A stretch of 60,283 bases of DNA from an uncultured Clostridia bacterium (GCA_944393385.1 CALYAA010000008.1:1-60283); one strand, 5' to 3'. Shown: positions 8,221 through 16,074, counted from the stretch's first letter. The notes: generated by a model not told the origin, from the sequence alone. A program made the numbers and translations.

Positions 8221-8742
8221 ATGGATATCATAAAATCAATTGAACATGAACAGCTAAAAAATACAATTCCAGACTTAAAAGTTGGAAACACAGTTAGAGT
8301 ACATGTTAAGATAAAAGAAGGAAACAAAGAAAGAATCCAAGTATTTGAAGGAATTATAATTAAAAAACAAGGTGGAGGAGTAAACGAAACATTCACAGTA
8401 AGAAAAATATCTTATGGTGTAGGTGTTGAAAAAACATTTTTAATCCATTCACCACTAGTAGAAAAAGTAGAATTAGTAAGAGTTGGTAAAGCAAGACGTG
8501 CTAAACTATACTATTTAAGAGAAAGAACAGGAAAAGCTTCTAAAACTAAAGAAATGGTTGGAGCTAGAATTGAAAACAAAGAAATCACAATAAAGGAAGA
8601 CTTATCTGAAGCTCAAGAACCAGCCCAAACAGTTAATAAAGAAGTAGCTCCTGAAGCACCAGTTGCAGAAGTTGCAACTGAAACAGCTGAAAAAACAGCA
8701 GAAGTTGTAGAAAAAGAATCTAAAGCAAAAAAAGCTGAATAA
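8221..8742 (+). CDS. rplS: 50S ribosomal protein L19 with long acidic C-terminal tail
   Basis: The L19 core is residues 1-118: [32 protein letters not shown], then [21 protein letters not shown] and [20 protein letters not shown]19 sits at the 30S-50S interface. The protein is 173 residues, about 55 longer than usual. The extra tail is Ala, Glu, Val and Lys rich (for example [20 protein letters not shown]) and probably disordered. It is the last gene of the ffh-rpsP-khpA-rimM-trmD-rplS group and is followed by a terminator. Confidence 0.95.
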   Translation: MDIIKSIEHEQLKNTIPDLKVGNTVRVHVKIKEGNKERIQVFEGIIIKKQGGGVNETFTVRKISYGVGVEKTFLIHSPLVEKVELVRVGKARRAKLYYLRERTGKASKTKEMVGARIENKEITIKEDLSEAQEPAQTVNKEVAPEAPVAEVATETAEKTAEVVEKESKAKKAE

Positions 8743-8751
8743 GTAAAAATA

Positions 8752-8781
8752 AAATGCGCCTCAAAAGGGGTGTATTTTTTT
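8752..8781 (+). terminator. Terminator of the rplS operon
   Basis: AAATGCGCC (8752-8760) pairs with GGTGTATTT (8769-8777), with two G-U pairs and an 8-base loop; a T run follows. Confidence 0.75.
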
Positions 8782-8805
8782 GTGTAAAAATTTGGTATTA
8801 AAAGT

Positions 8806-8834
8806 TTGACTATTAACATAAAAAATGGTATAAT
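8806..8834 (+). promoter_or_regulatory. SigA-type promoter for the small gene at 8877
   Basis: TTGACT, 17-base spacer, TATAAT. The leader contains a short GAGG/CCTC hairpin before the ribosome site GGAAAGGAG. Confidence 0.75.
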
Positions 8835-8876
8835 ATAAATATCTTAAAGAGGTAATATCCTCGGAAAGGAGTCCAT

Positions 8877-9101
8877 ATGACTGAAACATCTAAGACTTTT
8901 GAAGCTCTTGTTGCCGAGAGAGATAGGATAATTTTATCTTATCTCAGTGGCGATTTTGCAAGTTTCTCCAACCTGAGAGGAATTTGCAAGAAATATAACA
9001 AGGAGAGTGAAGAAGAAATGTTTGATGTGTCGGGGACTGATGAGCGACTCTGGAGGAGCGTAAGTACTTTTTTCTTAGAGTTGCTTAAGAGCCACGATTA
9101 A
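8877..9101 (+). CDS. Small orphan protein, 74 aa, GC-richer than its surroundings
   Basis: I do not recognise this gene. It starts at ATG 8877 after GGAAAGGAG and ends before a strong hairpin, with its own promoter, so it is a complete single-gene unit. The protein is mixed charged/hydrophobic, probably helical, without membrane segments or Cys. Codons such as GCC, CGA, CTC and CTG make it visibly less AT-rich than neighbouring genes, suggesting transfer. The segment RIILSYLSGDFASFSNLR loosely matches YIISRLIDKEYEFNSFRQ in the 76-aa protein at 9934. The two may be distant relatives; this is by eye only. Confidence 0.7.
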   Translation: MTETSKTFEALVAERDRIILSYLSGDFASFSNLRGICKKYNKESEEEMFDVSGTDERLWRSVSTFFLELLKSHD

Positions 9102-9109
9102 GGCTCTCG

Positions 9110-9139
9110 AATATAGCCACACGCATGTGTGGCTATATT
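9110..9139 (+). terminator. Strong hairpin after the 74-aa gene
   Basis: A perfect 13-bp stem: AATATAGCCACAC (9110-9122) and GTGTGGCTATATT (9127-9139), loop GCAT. There is no clean T tract, so it may serve for RNA stability as well as termination. Confidence 0.7.
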
Positions 9140-9225
9140 TGCGTTATAGTCGCAATATAGAATTTGTAATATAGAATTCAAAATGTTATTAATGAAGAAA
9201 AATAAAGAAGTCGATTATCGTTCTA

Positions 9226-9254
9226 TTGACACAAAGAAATATTTGTGTTTTAAT
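9226..9254 (+). promoter_or_regulatory. SigA-type promoter with operator-like inverted repeat in the spacer
   Basis: TTGACA (9226-9231), 17-base spacer, TTTAAT (9249-9254). The repeat ACACAAA (9229-9235) / TTTGTGT (9242-9248) fills the spacer, the classic place for a repressor site. It drives the three-gene unit 9288-11081. Confidence 0.65.
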
Positions 9255-9287
9255 TTAATAAAACAAATTTAGAAAGAGAGAAGAAAC

Positions 9288-9914
9288 ATGGAAATAAATG
9301 ATATCAAAGAATATTTAAGAAGAGACCCCAATTTATTAAGTGCAATAAAAGCAATAATGGACTACAGAAATTTAAGAACAGAACAAGCGTATTATGCAAA
9401 ACTAGCATATGAATATGATCATCAATTTAAATTATCAAAAGTAAGTAAAGCTGTAAGAAGTGCTGGTGAATTTGATAGAAGTTTTTGGAAAGATAGATTA
9501 GTAGAATTAGATAAAAGAAGAAGAGCAACTCATAATAAGTCATTAACAGGTTTTGCAAGAATGGTTAACACAGGAAGATTATATGGATTTCCTAAAATAT
9601 ACAAAGGAAAAGTTTTAACAGCAGACCAAATAGAAAATCATCAAGAACCAGCAATAAGAGAACAAATGACAGATGCAATGTTTGATATGTTATTTACAAT
9701 AGAAAATGCAATTATTGAACAAGAAAATGAGCAAGAATCGCCAAAAGAAACACAATTAATAACAGATACAAGAAAAGAAATGAAACAATTTAATAAAGAA
9801 TATAGTGTAAAAACATCTATGCAAAAAGACGAAGATAGAAATAAAGATGGTGGAATAGAATTTGATTTAAAAACAATATTTGATAATCTTTTTGAAAATG
9901 GAAGCGAAACATAA
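9288..9914 (+). CDS. Hypothetical protein, 208 aa
   Basis: Not recognised. The N-terminal 130 residues are basic and likely helical (for example KAVRSAGEFDRSFWKDRLVELDKRRRATHNK). The C-terminal 70 residues are acidic and Gln/Glu rich. No signal peptide, membrane segment or Cys motif is seen. It is the first gene of a short operon with the genes at 9934 and 10191, behind a promoter with an operator-like repeat. Codon use is like the host core genes. Confidence 0.75.
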   Translation: MEINDIKEYLRRDPNLLSAIKAIMDYRNLRTEQAYYAKLAYEYDHQFKLSKVSKAVRSAGEFDRSFWKDRLVELDKRRRATHNKSLTGFARMVNTGRLYGFPKIYKGKVLTADQIENHQEPAIREQMTDAMFDMLFTIENAIIEQENEQESPKETQLITDTRKEMKQFNKEYSVKTSMQKDEDRNKDGGIEFDLKTIFDNLFENGSET

Positions 9915-9933
9915 TAATGAAAGGAATGAAAAA

Positions 9934-10164
9934 ATGGAAAACAACAATATAGAAAAGTTACTAAATGAATATAACAAATACATAATAAGTAGATTAATAG
10001 ACAAAGAATATGAGTTTAATTCATTTAGACAAATGGTAAAAAAATTTAGTGAAGAAACAGAAATTATAGAATATAATGATAAAATGTCAAATCAAGAAGT
10101 TTTAAATAATGTAAACAAATTAATTCAGGAAAATATATATGGAAAAAAATTTGAAGTAGATTAA
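9934..10164 (+). CDS. Hypothetical small protein, 76 aa
   Basis: Not recognised. An open frame extends upstream to 9880, inside the previous gene, but the ATG at 9934 follows AAAGGA with proper spacing and gives the start MENNNIEKLLNEYNKY. The protein is helical and charged. Residues 16-45 loosely match the 74-aa protein at 8877 (pattern I-I-x2-L ... F-x2-F/L-R-x-M/I-x-K-K-F/Y). It lies 19 bases after the 208-aa gene and 26 before the 296-aa gene, so all three are probably co-transcribed. Confidence 0.7.
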   Translation: MENNNIEKLLNEYNKYIISRLIDKEYEFNSFRQMVKKFSEETEIIEYNDKMSNQEVLNNVNKLIQENIYGKKFEVD

Positions 10165-10190
10165 AAAAATAATAAAAAAGGAGATAAAAA

Positions 10191-11081
10191 ATGAACTCAA
10201 AACAAGGAATTAGTACAGAAGATAAAATGGCATATAAATTCTTTGAGAGTTTAGAAAACCTTTATAATAGTATTAACACAACTATAAAAAGAACATTAGA
10301 AGCAATTGAAGATATAAATACAGGACCATTTAATGGAAGAATAACAAAAATTGATACAGATATACCTAATGTAGGTATAACTCTTAATAACAAACTTGTA
10401 GAAATATACCAGCAATTTAAAGAAAAAAATATAAAAGTATTTGTGTCATATAACAAAGAAGAAAAGGCTGTGAATATGTCTATTTTGCCTAGTATAGCTT
10501 TTATGCATTTAGTAAATTCAACTTCACAAATAGCATACTATGAATTAGAAGGATTTTTTAATAGATATGAAGAGATATCTGATCAAAAAAATTCTAATAT
10601 GACAGAAATAACAAAAAGCAAATTTCCATTTATAAGAAAGCTTGGTGAAAAAGTATGGGAAACTAGAGCTAAAATTGATTCAAAAGTAATTTATGAAATA
10701 TATTTTAGTGAGGAAGAAGTTGAAGAACTAAGAGATTATATAGAAAACTATAAAGAATTTAACACTACTTTAATGAATTATAATTTAAAAGAAGACATTG
10801 CAGATAGTATATTATATTTCTTCGAATTGAATGGATGTACAATAGACCAGATAAATGACTTAATGAAAAATGGTATAGAAGAAGATTTAGAAAAATTAGG
10901 CTTACAAAGTCAAATTAAATATATAAGAGAAAAAGTAAAAGAAGAATTTCAAGAAGAAGATTTAAAATCTTGGGAATTGACAGAAAAAGAAAAAAGACAT
11001 ATTCAAGAAGAAACAGCCCAAATTGCAATGGAAAGTTTAAAAGCCACAAAGCAAGAAATAAATGCAGAACAAGTAAAATAA
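10191..11081 (+). CDS. Hypothetical protein, 296 aa, paralogue of the gene at 41078
   Basis: Not recognised, but it has a partner in this window. Its DIPNVGITLNNKLVEIYQQF segment matches DIPRISITVNNKIVELSQEF in the 286-aa protein encoded at 41078-41938, and its NYNLKEDIADSIL and DLEKLGLQSQIKYI match KYNLKDNLVSSLV and DLKKLGLENLIPEL there. Both look soluble, helical and without Cys clusters. GGAG precedes the ATG. It is the last gene of the 9288-11081 operon. Confidence 0.75.
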   Translation: MNSKQGISTEDKMAYKFFESLENLYNSINTTIKRTLEAIEDINTGPFNGRITKIDTDIPNVGITLNNKLVEIYQQFKEKNIKVFVSYNKEEKAVNMSILPSIAFMHLVNSTSQIAYYELEGFFNRYEEISDQKNSNMTEITKSKFPFIRKLGEKVWETRAKIDSKVIYEIYFSEEEVEELRDYIENYKEFNTTLMNYNLKEDIADSILYFFELNGCTIDQINDLMKNGIEEDLEKLGLQSQIKYIREKVKEEFQEEDLKSWELTEKEKRHIQEETAQIAMESLKATKQEINAEQVK

Positions 11082-11084
11082 TGA

Positions 11085-11115
11085 AAAATGTGAGTAAATT
11101 TATTACTCACATTTT
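11085..11115. terminator. Bidirectional terminator
   Basis: AAAATGTGAGTAA (11085-11097) pairs perfectly with TTACTCACATTTT (11103-11115). The A and T arms let it serve both the rightward operon ending at 11081 and the leftward gene ending at 11137. Confidence 0.85.
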
Positions 11116-11136
11116 AACTTTGTAAATTTTTCAAGA

Positions 11137-11613
11137 CTACTTATCATCTTTATCTTTGTCACATTTATCAAATTCAAAAGTATCTTTATAACATGGTTTT
11201 TCACAATGAGGAAAATCATTATATTCACAATCTAGTTCAACACCTTTTAAACATTTTCCTTCATGACGACATTTGGCACAAATTTTAACATGTTTTACTT
11301 TGTTTTTCCAAACTTGTATAGCATATTTCTTTTCTGGGCAAAGAGGACCAAAAACAAATTCACCATCATCATCTGTAAATGTATGAGAAACAGGTTTTAA
11401 TTCTTTTTTACCATATTTATATTCAACTTCAACTAATTTAACAACAGCATCTTTTACTGGTTCTTTAAAACAATCTTTAACCACACCATAAATTACATCT
11501 CTGTGATCATTAGCTAAAGTTATATCTAAATCAAATTGTTTACCATCTGCAATAAATCCATCAATATCAACTAATGGACACATTGATTCTGGTTTTTTAT
11601 CATCTTTTTCCAT
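11137..11613 (-). CDS. Cys-rich protein with carboxypeptidase-regulatory-like (Ig-like) domain
   Basis: The 158-residue protein has a beta-rich domain at about residues 40-100 (GVVKDCFKEPVKDAVVKLVE ... FTDDDGEFVFGPL) of the CarboxypepD_reg/Ig-like kind. A Cys-rich C-terminal part follows (CAKCRHEGKCLKGVELDC, CEKPCYK) with a charged tail. No signal peptide is visible. In spore formers such small cytoplasmic Cys-rich Ig-like proteins are often coat or exosporium components; this role is inference. AAAGGAG precedes the start, and a perfect AGGTATA-CT-TATACCT palindrome lies about 25-40 bases upstream. Confidence 0.75.
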   Translation of the reverse strand: MEKDDKKPESMCPLVDIDGFIADGKQFDLDITLANDHRDVIYGVVKDCFKEPVKDAVVKLVEVEYKYGKKELKPVSHTFTDDDGEFVFGPLCPEKKYAIQVWKNKVKHVKICAKCRHEGKCLKGVELDCEYNDFPHCEKPCYKDTFEFDKCDKDKDDK

Positions 11614-11638
11614 AGAAAAAACTCCTTTAATAAAAATT

Positions 11639-11654
11639 AGGTATACTTATACCT
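11639..11654. promoter_or_regulatory. Perfect 16-bp palindrome, possible operator
   Basis: AGGTATA-CT-TATACCT lies between the divergent genes at 11613 (minus) and 11787 (plus), close to the start of the Cys-rich gene. It is too short of a T tract to be a terminator. A regulator site is inference. Confidence 0.4.
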
Positions 11655-11786
11655 TGATATATAATATGAAAAAATTAAAAAGAATGATAATAAAAAGTGG
11701 AAAATTCCCAAAATAAAGTATATAATAGAAAAGCCTTAATAAGAATTATAATAAAGTGCAAAAGTTTATTAGAAGGGAATAAAAAA

Positions 11787-12551
11787 ATGGATAAAAGACC
11801 TATTGGAATATTTGACTCTGGAGTTGGAGGAATAACGGTTTTAAAAGAAATAAAAAACAAAATGCCAAATGAAAATATCATATATATTGGTGATACTCAA
11901 AATTTCCCATATGGAAATAAAAGCAAAGAAGAAATAATAAAATTTTCAATAGAAAATGTAAACAAATTATTAAAAAAAGATGTAAAAATAATAGTAATTG
12001 CTTGTGGAACTGCAACAAGTCAAGCATTAGGTGTTTTAAAAGAAAAATTTGATATACCAATTATAGGAATTATAGAACCAACAGTAAAATACATAAAAAG
12101 CAAAAACTATCAAAAAGTTGGAGTAATTGCAACAGAAGGAACAATAAAAAATGGAGCATGGGAAAGAAAATTAAAAGAAAAAATACCTAATATACAAGTT
12201 ATAAACAAAGCCTGTCCAATGCTTGCAACAATTGCAGAAGAAGGAAAAGCAAAAAGTAAAGAAGGAAAAAAAGTTATAAAAGAATATATGAAACCATTCA
12301 AATCCGAAAAAATTGATAAAATAATTTTAGGATGCACACATTTTCCAATTTATGAACAAATTATAAGAGACGAATTTAACTTTGAAATTGAACTAATAAA
12401 TACAGGAAAAACAGTTTCTGATGAATTAGAAAAACAATTAAAAAAACTTAATTTAGAAAATAATGATAAAAATATTGGAACAATAGATATATATTTAACA
12501 AAAAAAGAAAAACAATTTTATACAATTACACAAAATATACTAAAATCATGA
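11787..12551 (+). CDS. murI: Glutamate racemase
   Basis: The 254-residue enzyme makes D-glutamate for peptidoglycan. The paired catalytic motifs are present: IFDSGVGGITVLK near the N-terminus, ACGTATS with the first catalytic Cys, and GCTHFPIYE with the second. The frame is open from 11697, but the ATG at 11787, preceded by AGAAGGGAA, gives the normal family start MDKRPIGIFDSGVGG. It is followed 20 bases on by the sigH promoter, so it is probably expressed alone. Confidence 0.95.
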   Translation: MDKRPIGIFDSGVGGITVLKEIKNKMPNENIIYIGDTQNFPYGNKSKEEIIKFSIENVNKLLKKDVKIIVIACGTATSQALGVLKEKFDIPIIGIIEPTVKYIKSKNYQKVGVIATEGTIKNGAWERKLKEKIPNIQVINKACPMLATIAEEGKAKSKEGKKVIKEYMKPFKSEKIDKIILGCTHFPIYEQIIRDEFNFEIELINTGKTVSDELEKQLKKLNLENNDKNIGTIDIYLTKKEKQFYTITQNILKS

Positions 12552-12570
12552 TAATTATTTAAAATAAGCC

Positions 12571-12599
12571 TTGACATGTAGATTATTTGAGAATATAAT
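12571..12599 (+). promoter_or_regulatory. Consensus SigA promoter of sigH
   Basis: TTGACA, exactly 17 bases, TATAAT: a perfect consensus match, just downstream of murI. Confidence 0.9.
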
Positions 12600-12632
12600 G
12601 AAAATATCTAAGAAGTGGAGGACTTAATATTA

Positions 12633-13277
12633 ATGGGAGAACAAATATTTTCAATTAATGAAGAACAATATAAACAAATGACTGACGAAAAATTAATAGA
12701 GAATATAAAAAAAGATGATCAAACAGCATTAAATTGCTTAATAGAGAGATATAATGATGTTGTCAATATGAAAGCTAATAAATTTTATATGGTTGGAGCT
12801 GAAAGAGAAGACATGGTACAAGAAGGAATGATAGGACTATATAAAGCTGTAAAATCATTTGATAATGAAAAACAAAATTCTTTTAAAACATTTGCTAATA
12901 TGTGTATAGAAAGGCAATTGATAACTGCTGTAAAAAATTCAAATAGACAAAAACATATACCACTAAATTCATCAATATCATTAAATTCTGCAGCATATGA
13001 TGATAATGATGATATGGACAAGTTGGAAGTTGTAGACTTAAAAACAGAAGATGATCCATTAGATATTATTACAAATCAAGAATATTCTAAAACTATTGAA
13101 ACAAAAATAAAAGAAACTCTAAGTGAATATGAATTATCAGTATTATATGAATATGAAAAAGGACATTCTTATGCAACAATTGCAGAAAAATTAAATACAA
13201 AAGTAAAATCTGTAGATACAGCAATTCAAAGAATTAAGAAAAAAGCAAATAAAATAAAAGAAAGTATAGATTCATAA
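12633..13277 (+). CDS. sigH: RNA polymerase sporulation sigma factor SigH-like
   Basis: The 214-residue sigma-70 factor has region 2 (MTDEKLIENIKKDDQTALNCLIERY ... EDMVQEGMIGLYKAVKSFD) and a region 4 helix-turn-helix (LSVLYEYEKGHSYATIAEKL ... SVDTAIQRIKKKANKI). It matches SigH in length and in the QEGMIGL/NMCIERQLITAVK signatures. SigH starts the sporulation programme with Spo0A, encoded in this window at 44905. The frame opens with a GTG at 12615, but that overlaps the GGAGG ribosome site; the ATG at 12633 is the better start, although the spacing of 11 is long. Confidence 0.9.
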   Translation: MGEQIFSINEEQYKQMTDEKLIENIKKDDQTALNCLIERYNDVVNMKANKFYMVGAEREDMVQEGMIGLYKAVKSFDNEKQNSFKTFANMCIERQLITAVKNSNRQKHIPLNSSISLNSAAYDDNDDMDKLEVVDLKTEDDPLDIITNQEYSKTIETKIKETLSEYELSVLYEYEKGHSYATIAEKLNTKVKSVDTAIQRIKKKANKIKESIDS

Positions 13278-13291
13278 CATTAATAAAAAAG

Positions 13292-13315
13292 TAGCAAGAA
13301 AGTCTTGCTATTTTT
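13292..13315 (+). terminator. Terminator of sigH
   Basis: TAGCAAGA (13292-13299) pairs with TCTTGCTA (13303-13310), loop AAG, followed by TTTTT. Confidence 0.85.
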
Positions 13316-13394
13316 CTGTATTTTTTATAAAATATAAAAGCATATAACTTTTAAAAATTTACAAGTAAAACTTTAAAAGAAGGGATAAATTTAA

Positions 13395-14645
13395 ATGACA
13401 AACACAGACGAAATACCAAAAGCATTAAAAATAAGTAAGAAAATAATAGAAGATGAATTACCAAAGGCATTAAAACCAAAAGACGAAGAAATGGAAAATG
13501 AATTATCTCAGGCATTAGAAATAAATAAAGAAGAAACAGAAGATGAATTACCAAAAGCTCTAAGAACTGATAATAAAGAAGATATAGTTAAAGATAAAAA
13601 AGCAAAAAAATTAAAAATATGGCAAAAAATAATAATAACAATAGTAATATTAGGGATAATAGGAGTAGTAACATTAGCAGTTTTATTATATGGGCCATAT
13701 AATGGGTTTAGAGATTGGCTTATAACAAGTGCAATGACAACAATGTCACACCAATATTTAGCAACATGGTTTTATGATGACGAAACAATAGCAGAAGTTA
13801 TGAATAGAAATAAAGTTGAAGAAACTAATGAAATAACAGACACATCTTTAACAGTAATTATAGACCCAGAAGAAGAGGAAGAAATAGAATATGAAAACGA
13901 ATATGAAAGACAAATTCTAGAAAAAAATCCAGGAAACGAAGACTATAAAATAATAGAAATAACAGGAAAAGGATATAGTGGATATTTAGCAGTTATATAT
14001 GACCCATCAAGAATAAAAACAGTATATACAAAAAAGCTAGGAACAAGTGGACAATATCTAACAACCATGGCAAAGGATAATGATGCACTAATTGCAATAA
14101 ATGGAGGAGGATTTGAAGATCCAAATTTCAATAGTAATGGAGCACATCCACTAGGAATAACATTTTCAAATGGAAAATTAGTAACATCAAATTCATATAA
14201 TGGACAAGGTGGATTAATAGGATTTACTGAAGATGACAAATTAGTTCTAGGAAAAATGACTGTTGCACAAGCAAGAGAACTAAAAATCAGAGATGGAGTA
14301 ACATTTGGACCATTTTTAATAATAAATGGTAAAGCATCAAATGTATTTGGTAATGGTGGTTGGGGAACAGCACCAAGAACAGCAATAGGCCAAAGGCAAG
14401 ATGGAATAGTATTATTTTTAGTAATTGATGGAAGAACAGTTACAAGACCTGGAGCATCAATGAATGATTTAATAGAAATTATGCAAAGATATGGAGCATA
14501 TAATGCTGCAAATTTAGATGGCGGAACATCTTCTGCAATGGTAGTAAATAATGAAATAATAAATGATCCAATTGACAGTACAGGTGCTCATAAAACAAGA
14601 TATATTTCAACAGCATTTATATTGACCAAAGGCGAGGAAAATTAA
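13395..14645 (+). CDS. Membrane-anchored phosphodiester glycosidase (NAGPA-domain) protein
   Basis: The 416-residue protein has a cytoplasmic N-terminal region (1-75) with four degenerate repeats of E-L/I-P-K-A-L. One membrane helix follows at about 77-98 (KIIITIVILGIIGVVTLAVLL), then an extracellular acidic linker, and a C-terminal NAGPA domain (about 185-415) with AINGGGFEDPN, GVTFGPFLIINGK and NLDGGTSSAMVV. NAGPA enzymes cleave phosphodiester-linked sugars and in Firmicutes act on cell-surface polymers. The topology suggests type II anchoring with the enzyme outside. AGAAGGG precedes the ATG. The gene ends about 50 bases before cmk. Confidence 0.88.
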   Translation: MTNTDEIPKALKISKKIIEDELPKALKPKDEEMENELSQALEINKEETEDELPKALRTDNKEDIVKDKKAKKLKIWQKIIITIVILGIIGVVTLAVLLYGPYNGFRDWLITSAMTTMSHQYLATWFYDDETIAEVMNRNKVEETNEITDTSLTVIIDPEEEEEIEYENEYERQILEKNPGNEDYKIIEITGKGYSGYLAVIYDPSRIKTVYTKKLGTSGQYLTTMAKDNDALIAINGGGFEDPNFNSNGAHPLGITFSNGKLVTSNSYNGQGGLIGFTEDDKLVLGKMTVAQARELKIRDGVTFGPFLIINGKASNVFGNGGWGTAPRTAIGQRQDGIVLFLVIDGRTVTRPGASMNDLIEIMQRYGAYNAANLDGGTSSAMVVNNEIINDPIDSTGAHKTRYISTAFILTKGEEN

Positions 14646-14660
14646 AAAAGAATGGAGGAA

Positions 14661-14696
14661 ATGCTAGAAAAAAATATTTTTTCTAGCATAAAATAA
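14661..14696 (+). CDS. Possible 11-codon leader ORF inside a perfect hairpin upstream of cmk
   Basis: An ATG two bases after GGAGG (14654-14658) opens a frame MLEKNIFSSIK that stops two bases before the cmk ATG. The same DNA is a perfect 13-bp inverted repeat (14661-14673/14677-14689, 3-base loop). Either the leader is translated and couples to cmk, or the hairpin brings the distant ribosome site close to the cmk start. The spacing of two bases is short for real initiation. Confidence 0.3.
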   Translation: MLEKNIFSSIK

Positions 14697-14698
14697 AA

Positions 14699-15367
14699 AT
14701 GGGATTTATAGTAGCAGTTGATGGACCTGCAGGAAGCGGAAAAGGAACAATCACAAAAAAAATAGCAGAAGAAATGAATTTAACAAGCATAGACACAGGA
14801 GCAATGTATAGAAGTGTAACACTAGCAATGTTAGAAGCAAATATAAAAGTAGACCAAATAGAAAAAATCACAAAATTATTAGAACAAATAAACATAGAAT
14901 TTAAAAGATTTGGAAATGAACAAAAAATATTCTTAAATGGTAAAGATGTTTCATTAGAAATTAGAACAAAAAAAGTCAACGAAAATGTCTCACAAGTTTC
15001 TGCAATAGGTATTGTAAGAACTAAAATGGCAGAATTACAAAGAGAAATGGCAAAATCAATAGATGTCATAATGGAAGGAAGAGATATAGGAACAAATGTA
15101 TTTCCAAATGCAGATGTAAAAATATATTTAGATGCAACACCAGAAGAAAGAGCAAAAAGAAGATATTTACAAAATAAAGAAAATGGAATAGAAATACCTT
15201 TTGAAGAAATATTAGAAAATGTTAAACAAAGAGATTTTATTGACAGCACAAGAGAAATTGCACCATTAAAAAAAGCAGAAGATGCAATATATATAGATTC
15301 AAGCAATATGTCAATAGAAGAAGTCGTTAATGAAATAAAAAATATTATATCAAATAAAAGAAAGTAA
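14699..15367 (+). CDS. cmk: Cytidylate kinase
   Basis: The 222-residue enzyme phosphorylates CMP and dCMP. The P-loop GPAGSGKGTITKKIAEEM is at residues 8-25, followed by DTGAMYRSVTLAML and the MEGRDIGTNVFPNADVKIYL motif. The length is standard. It lacks an adjacent ribosome site: the only GGAGG lies 41 bases upstream, separated from the ATG by a perfect hairpin. It is followed 10 bases later by the HD-domain gene. Confidence 0.95.
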   Translation: MGFIVAVDGPAGSGKGTITKKIAEEMNLTSIDTGAMYRSVTLAMLEANIKVDQIEKITKLLEQINIEFKRFGNEQKIFLNGKDVSLEIRTKKVNENVSQVSAIGIVRTKMAELQREMAKSIDVIMEGRDIGTNVFPNADVKIYLDATPEERAKRRYLQNKENGIEIPFEEILENVKQRDFIDSTREIAPLKKAEDAIYIDSSNMSIEEVVNEIKNIISNKRK

Positions 15368-15377
15368 AGGTTGAAAA

Positions 15378-15932
15378 ATGAAAGAAGAATTTTTAAAAAT
15401 ACTAAGAACAGTAAAAAGAGATGGAATAGAAGATGTAATAAAATTCATAGAAAGCACAGATTTTTTTACAGCACCTGCAAGCACAAGATTTCATGGAAAC
15501 CATGCTGGAGGACTTGTAGAACACAGTATGAAAGTTTATGAAATACTTCAAGAAAAGGTAAAAAATGCACCAATACAATTAAACACACCAGAAGATACAT
15601 TAAAAATAGTACCATTACTACATGATATATGCAAAGCAAATTTTTATAAAATAGATTATAAAAATGCAAAAAATGCATTAGGAGTATGGGAAAAAGTACC
15701 ATATTATACAATAGAAGATACAATCCCATATGGTCATGGAGAAAAATCAGTAATGATGATAACAGAATACATGAAACTTACAAGTGAAGAAAAATATGCA
15801 ATTAGATGGCATATGGGCTTTACAGAACCAAAAGAACAATATGGAACAATTGGATTAGCATATACAAAATACCCACTAGCATTACTTATGTTTGAAGCAG
15901 ATTTAGAAGCAACATATTTTTTTGATACATAA
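15378..15932 (+). CDS. HD-domain hydrolase
   Basis: The 184-residue protein carries HD-superfamily motifs: RFHGNHAGGLVEHSMKVYE (first His), LLHDICKANF (the HD pair) and later RWHMGF. HD proteins hydrolyse phosphate esters of nucleotides or nucleic acids. The family is common in Clostridia without an assigned substrate. The gene is close behind cmk (10 bases), so a role in nucleotide turnover is plausible, but this is inference. Confidence 0.85.
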   Translation: MKEEFLKILRTVKRDGIEDVIKFIESTDFFTAPASTRFHGNHAGGLVEHSMKVYEILQEKVKNAPIQLNTPEDTLKIVPLLHDICKANFYKIDYKNAKNALGVWEKVPYYTIEDTIPYGHGEKSVMMITEYMKLTSEEKYAIRWHMGFTEPKEQYGTIGLAYTKYPLALLMFEADLEATYFFDT

Positions 15933-16008
15933 ATATAGATAAATAACATAGAAAAATTTAACTTTTTCAATATTCAAAAGCTAAATTCAATAAAAAATTG
16001 AAAAATAA

Positions 16009-16037
16009 TTGAAGAATATGTAAAATAATGCTATAAT
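16009..16037 (+). promoter_or_regulatory. Promoter of the NRPS-kinase operon
   Basis: TTGAAG, 17-base spacer, TATAAT (16032-16037). The transcript would begin about 30 bases before the synthetase start. Confidence 0.65.
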
Positions 16038-16074
16038 AGAAATATCAAATAAAAAATAAAAGGTGTATGGAAAG

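Noticed and set aside
14683..15306. 207-aa minus-strand ORF opposite cmk
   Set aside because: Antisense shadow of a gene with clear kinase motifs; no promoter or ribosome site.
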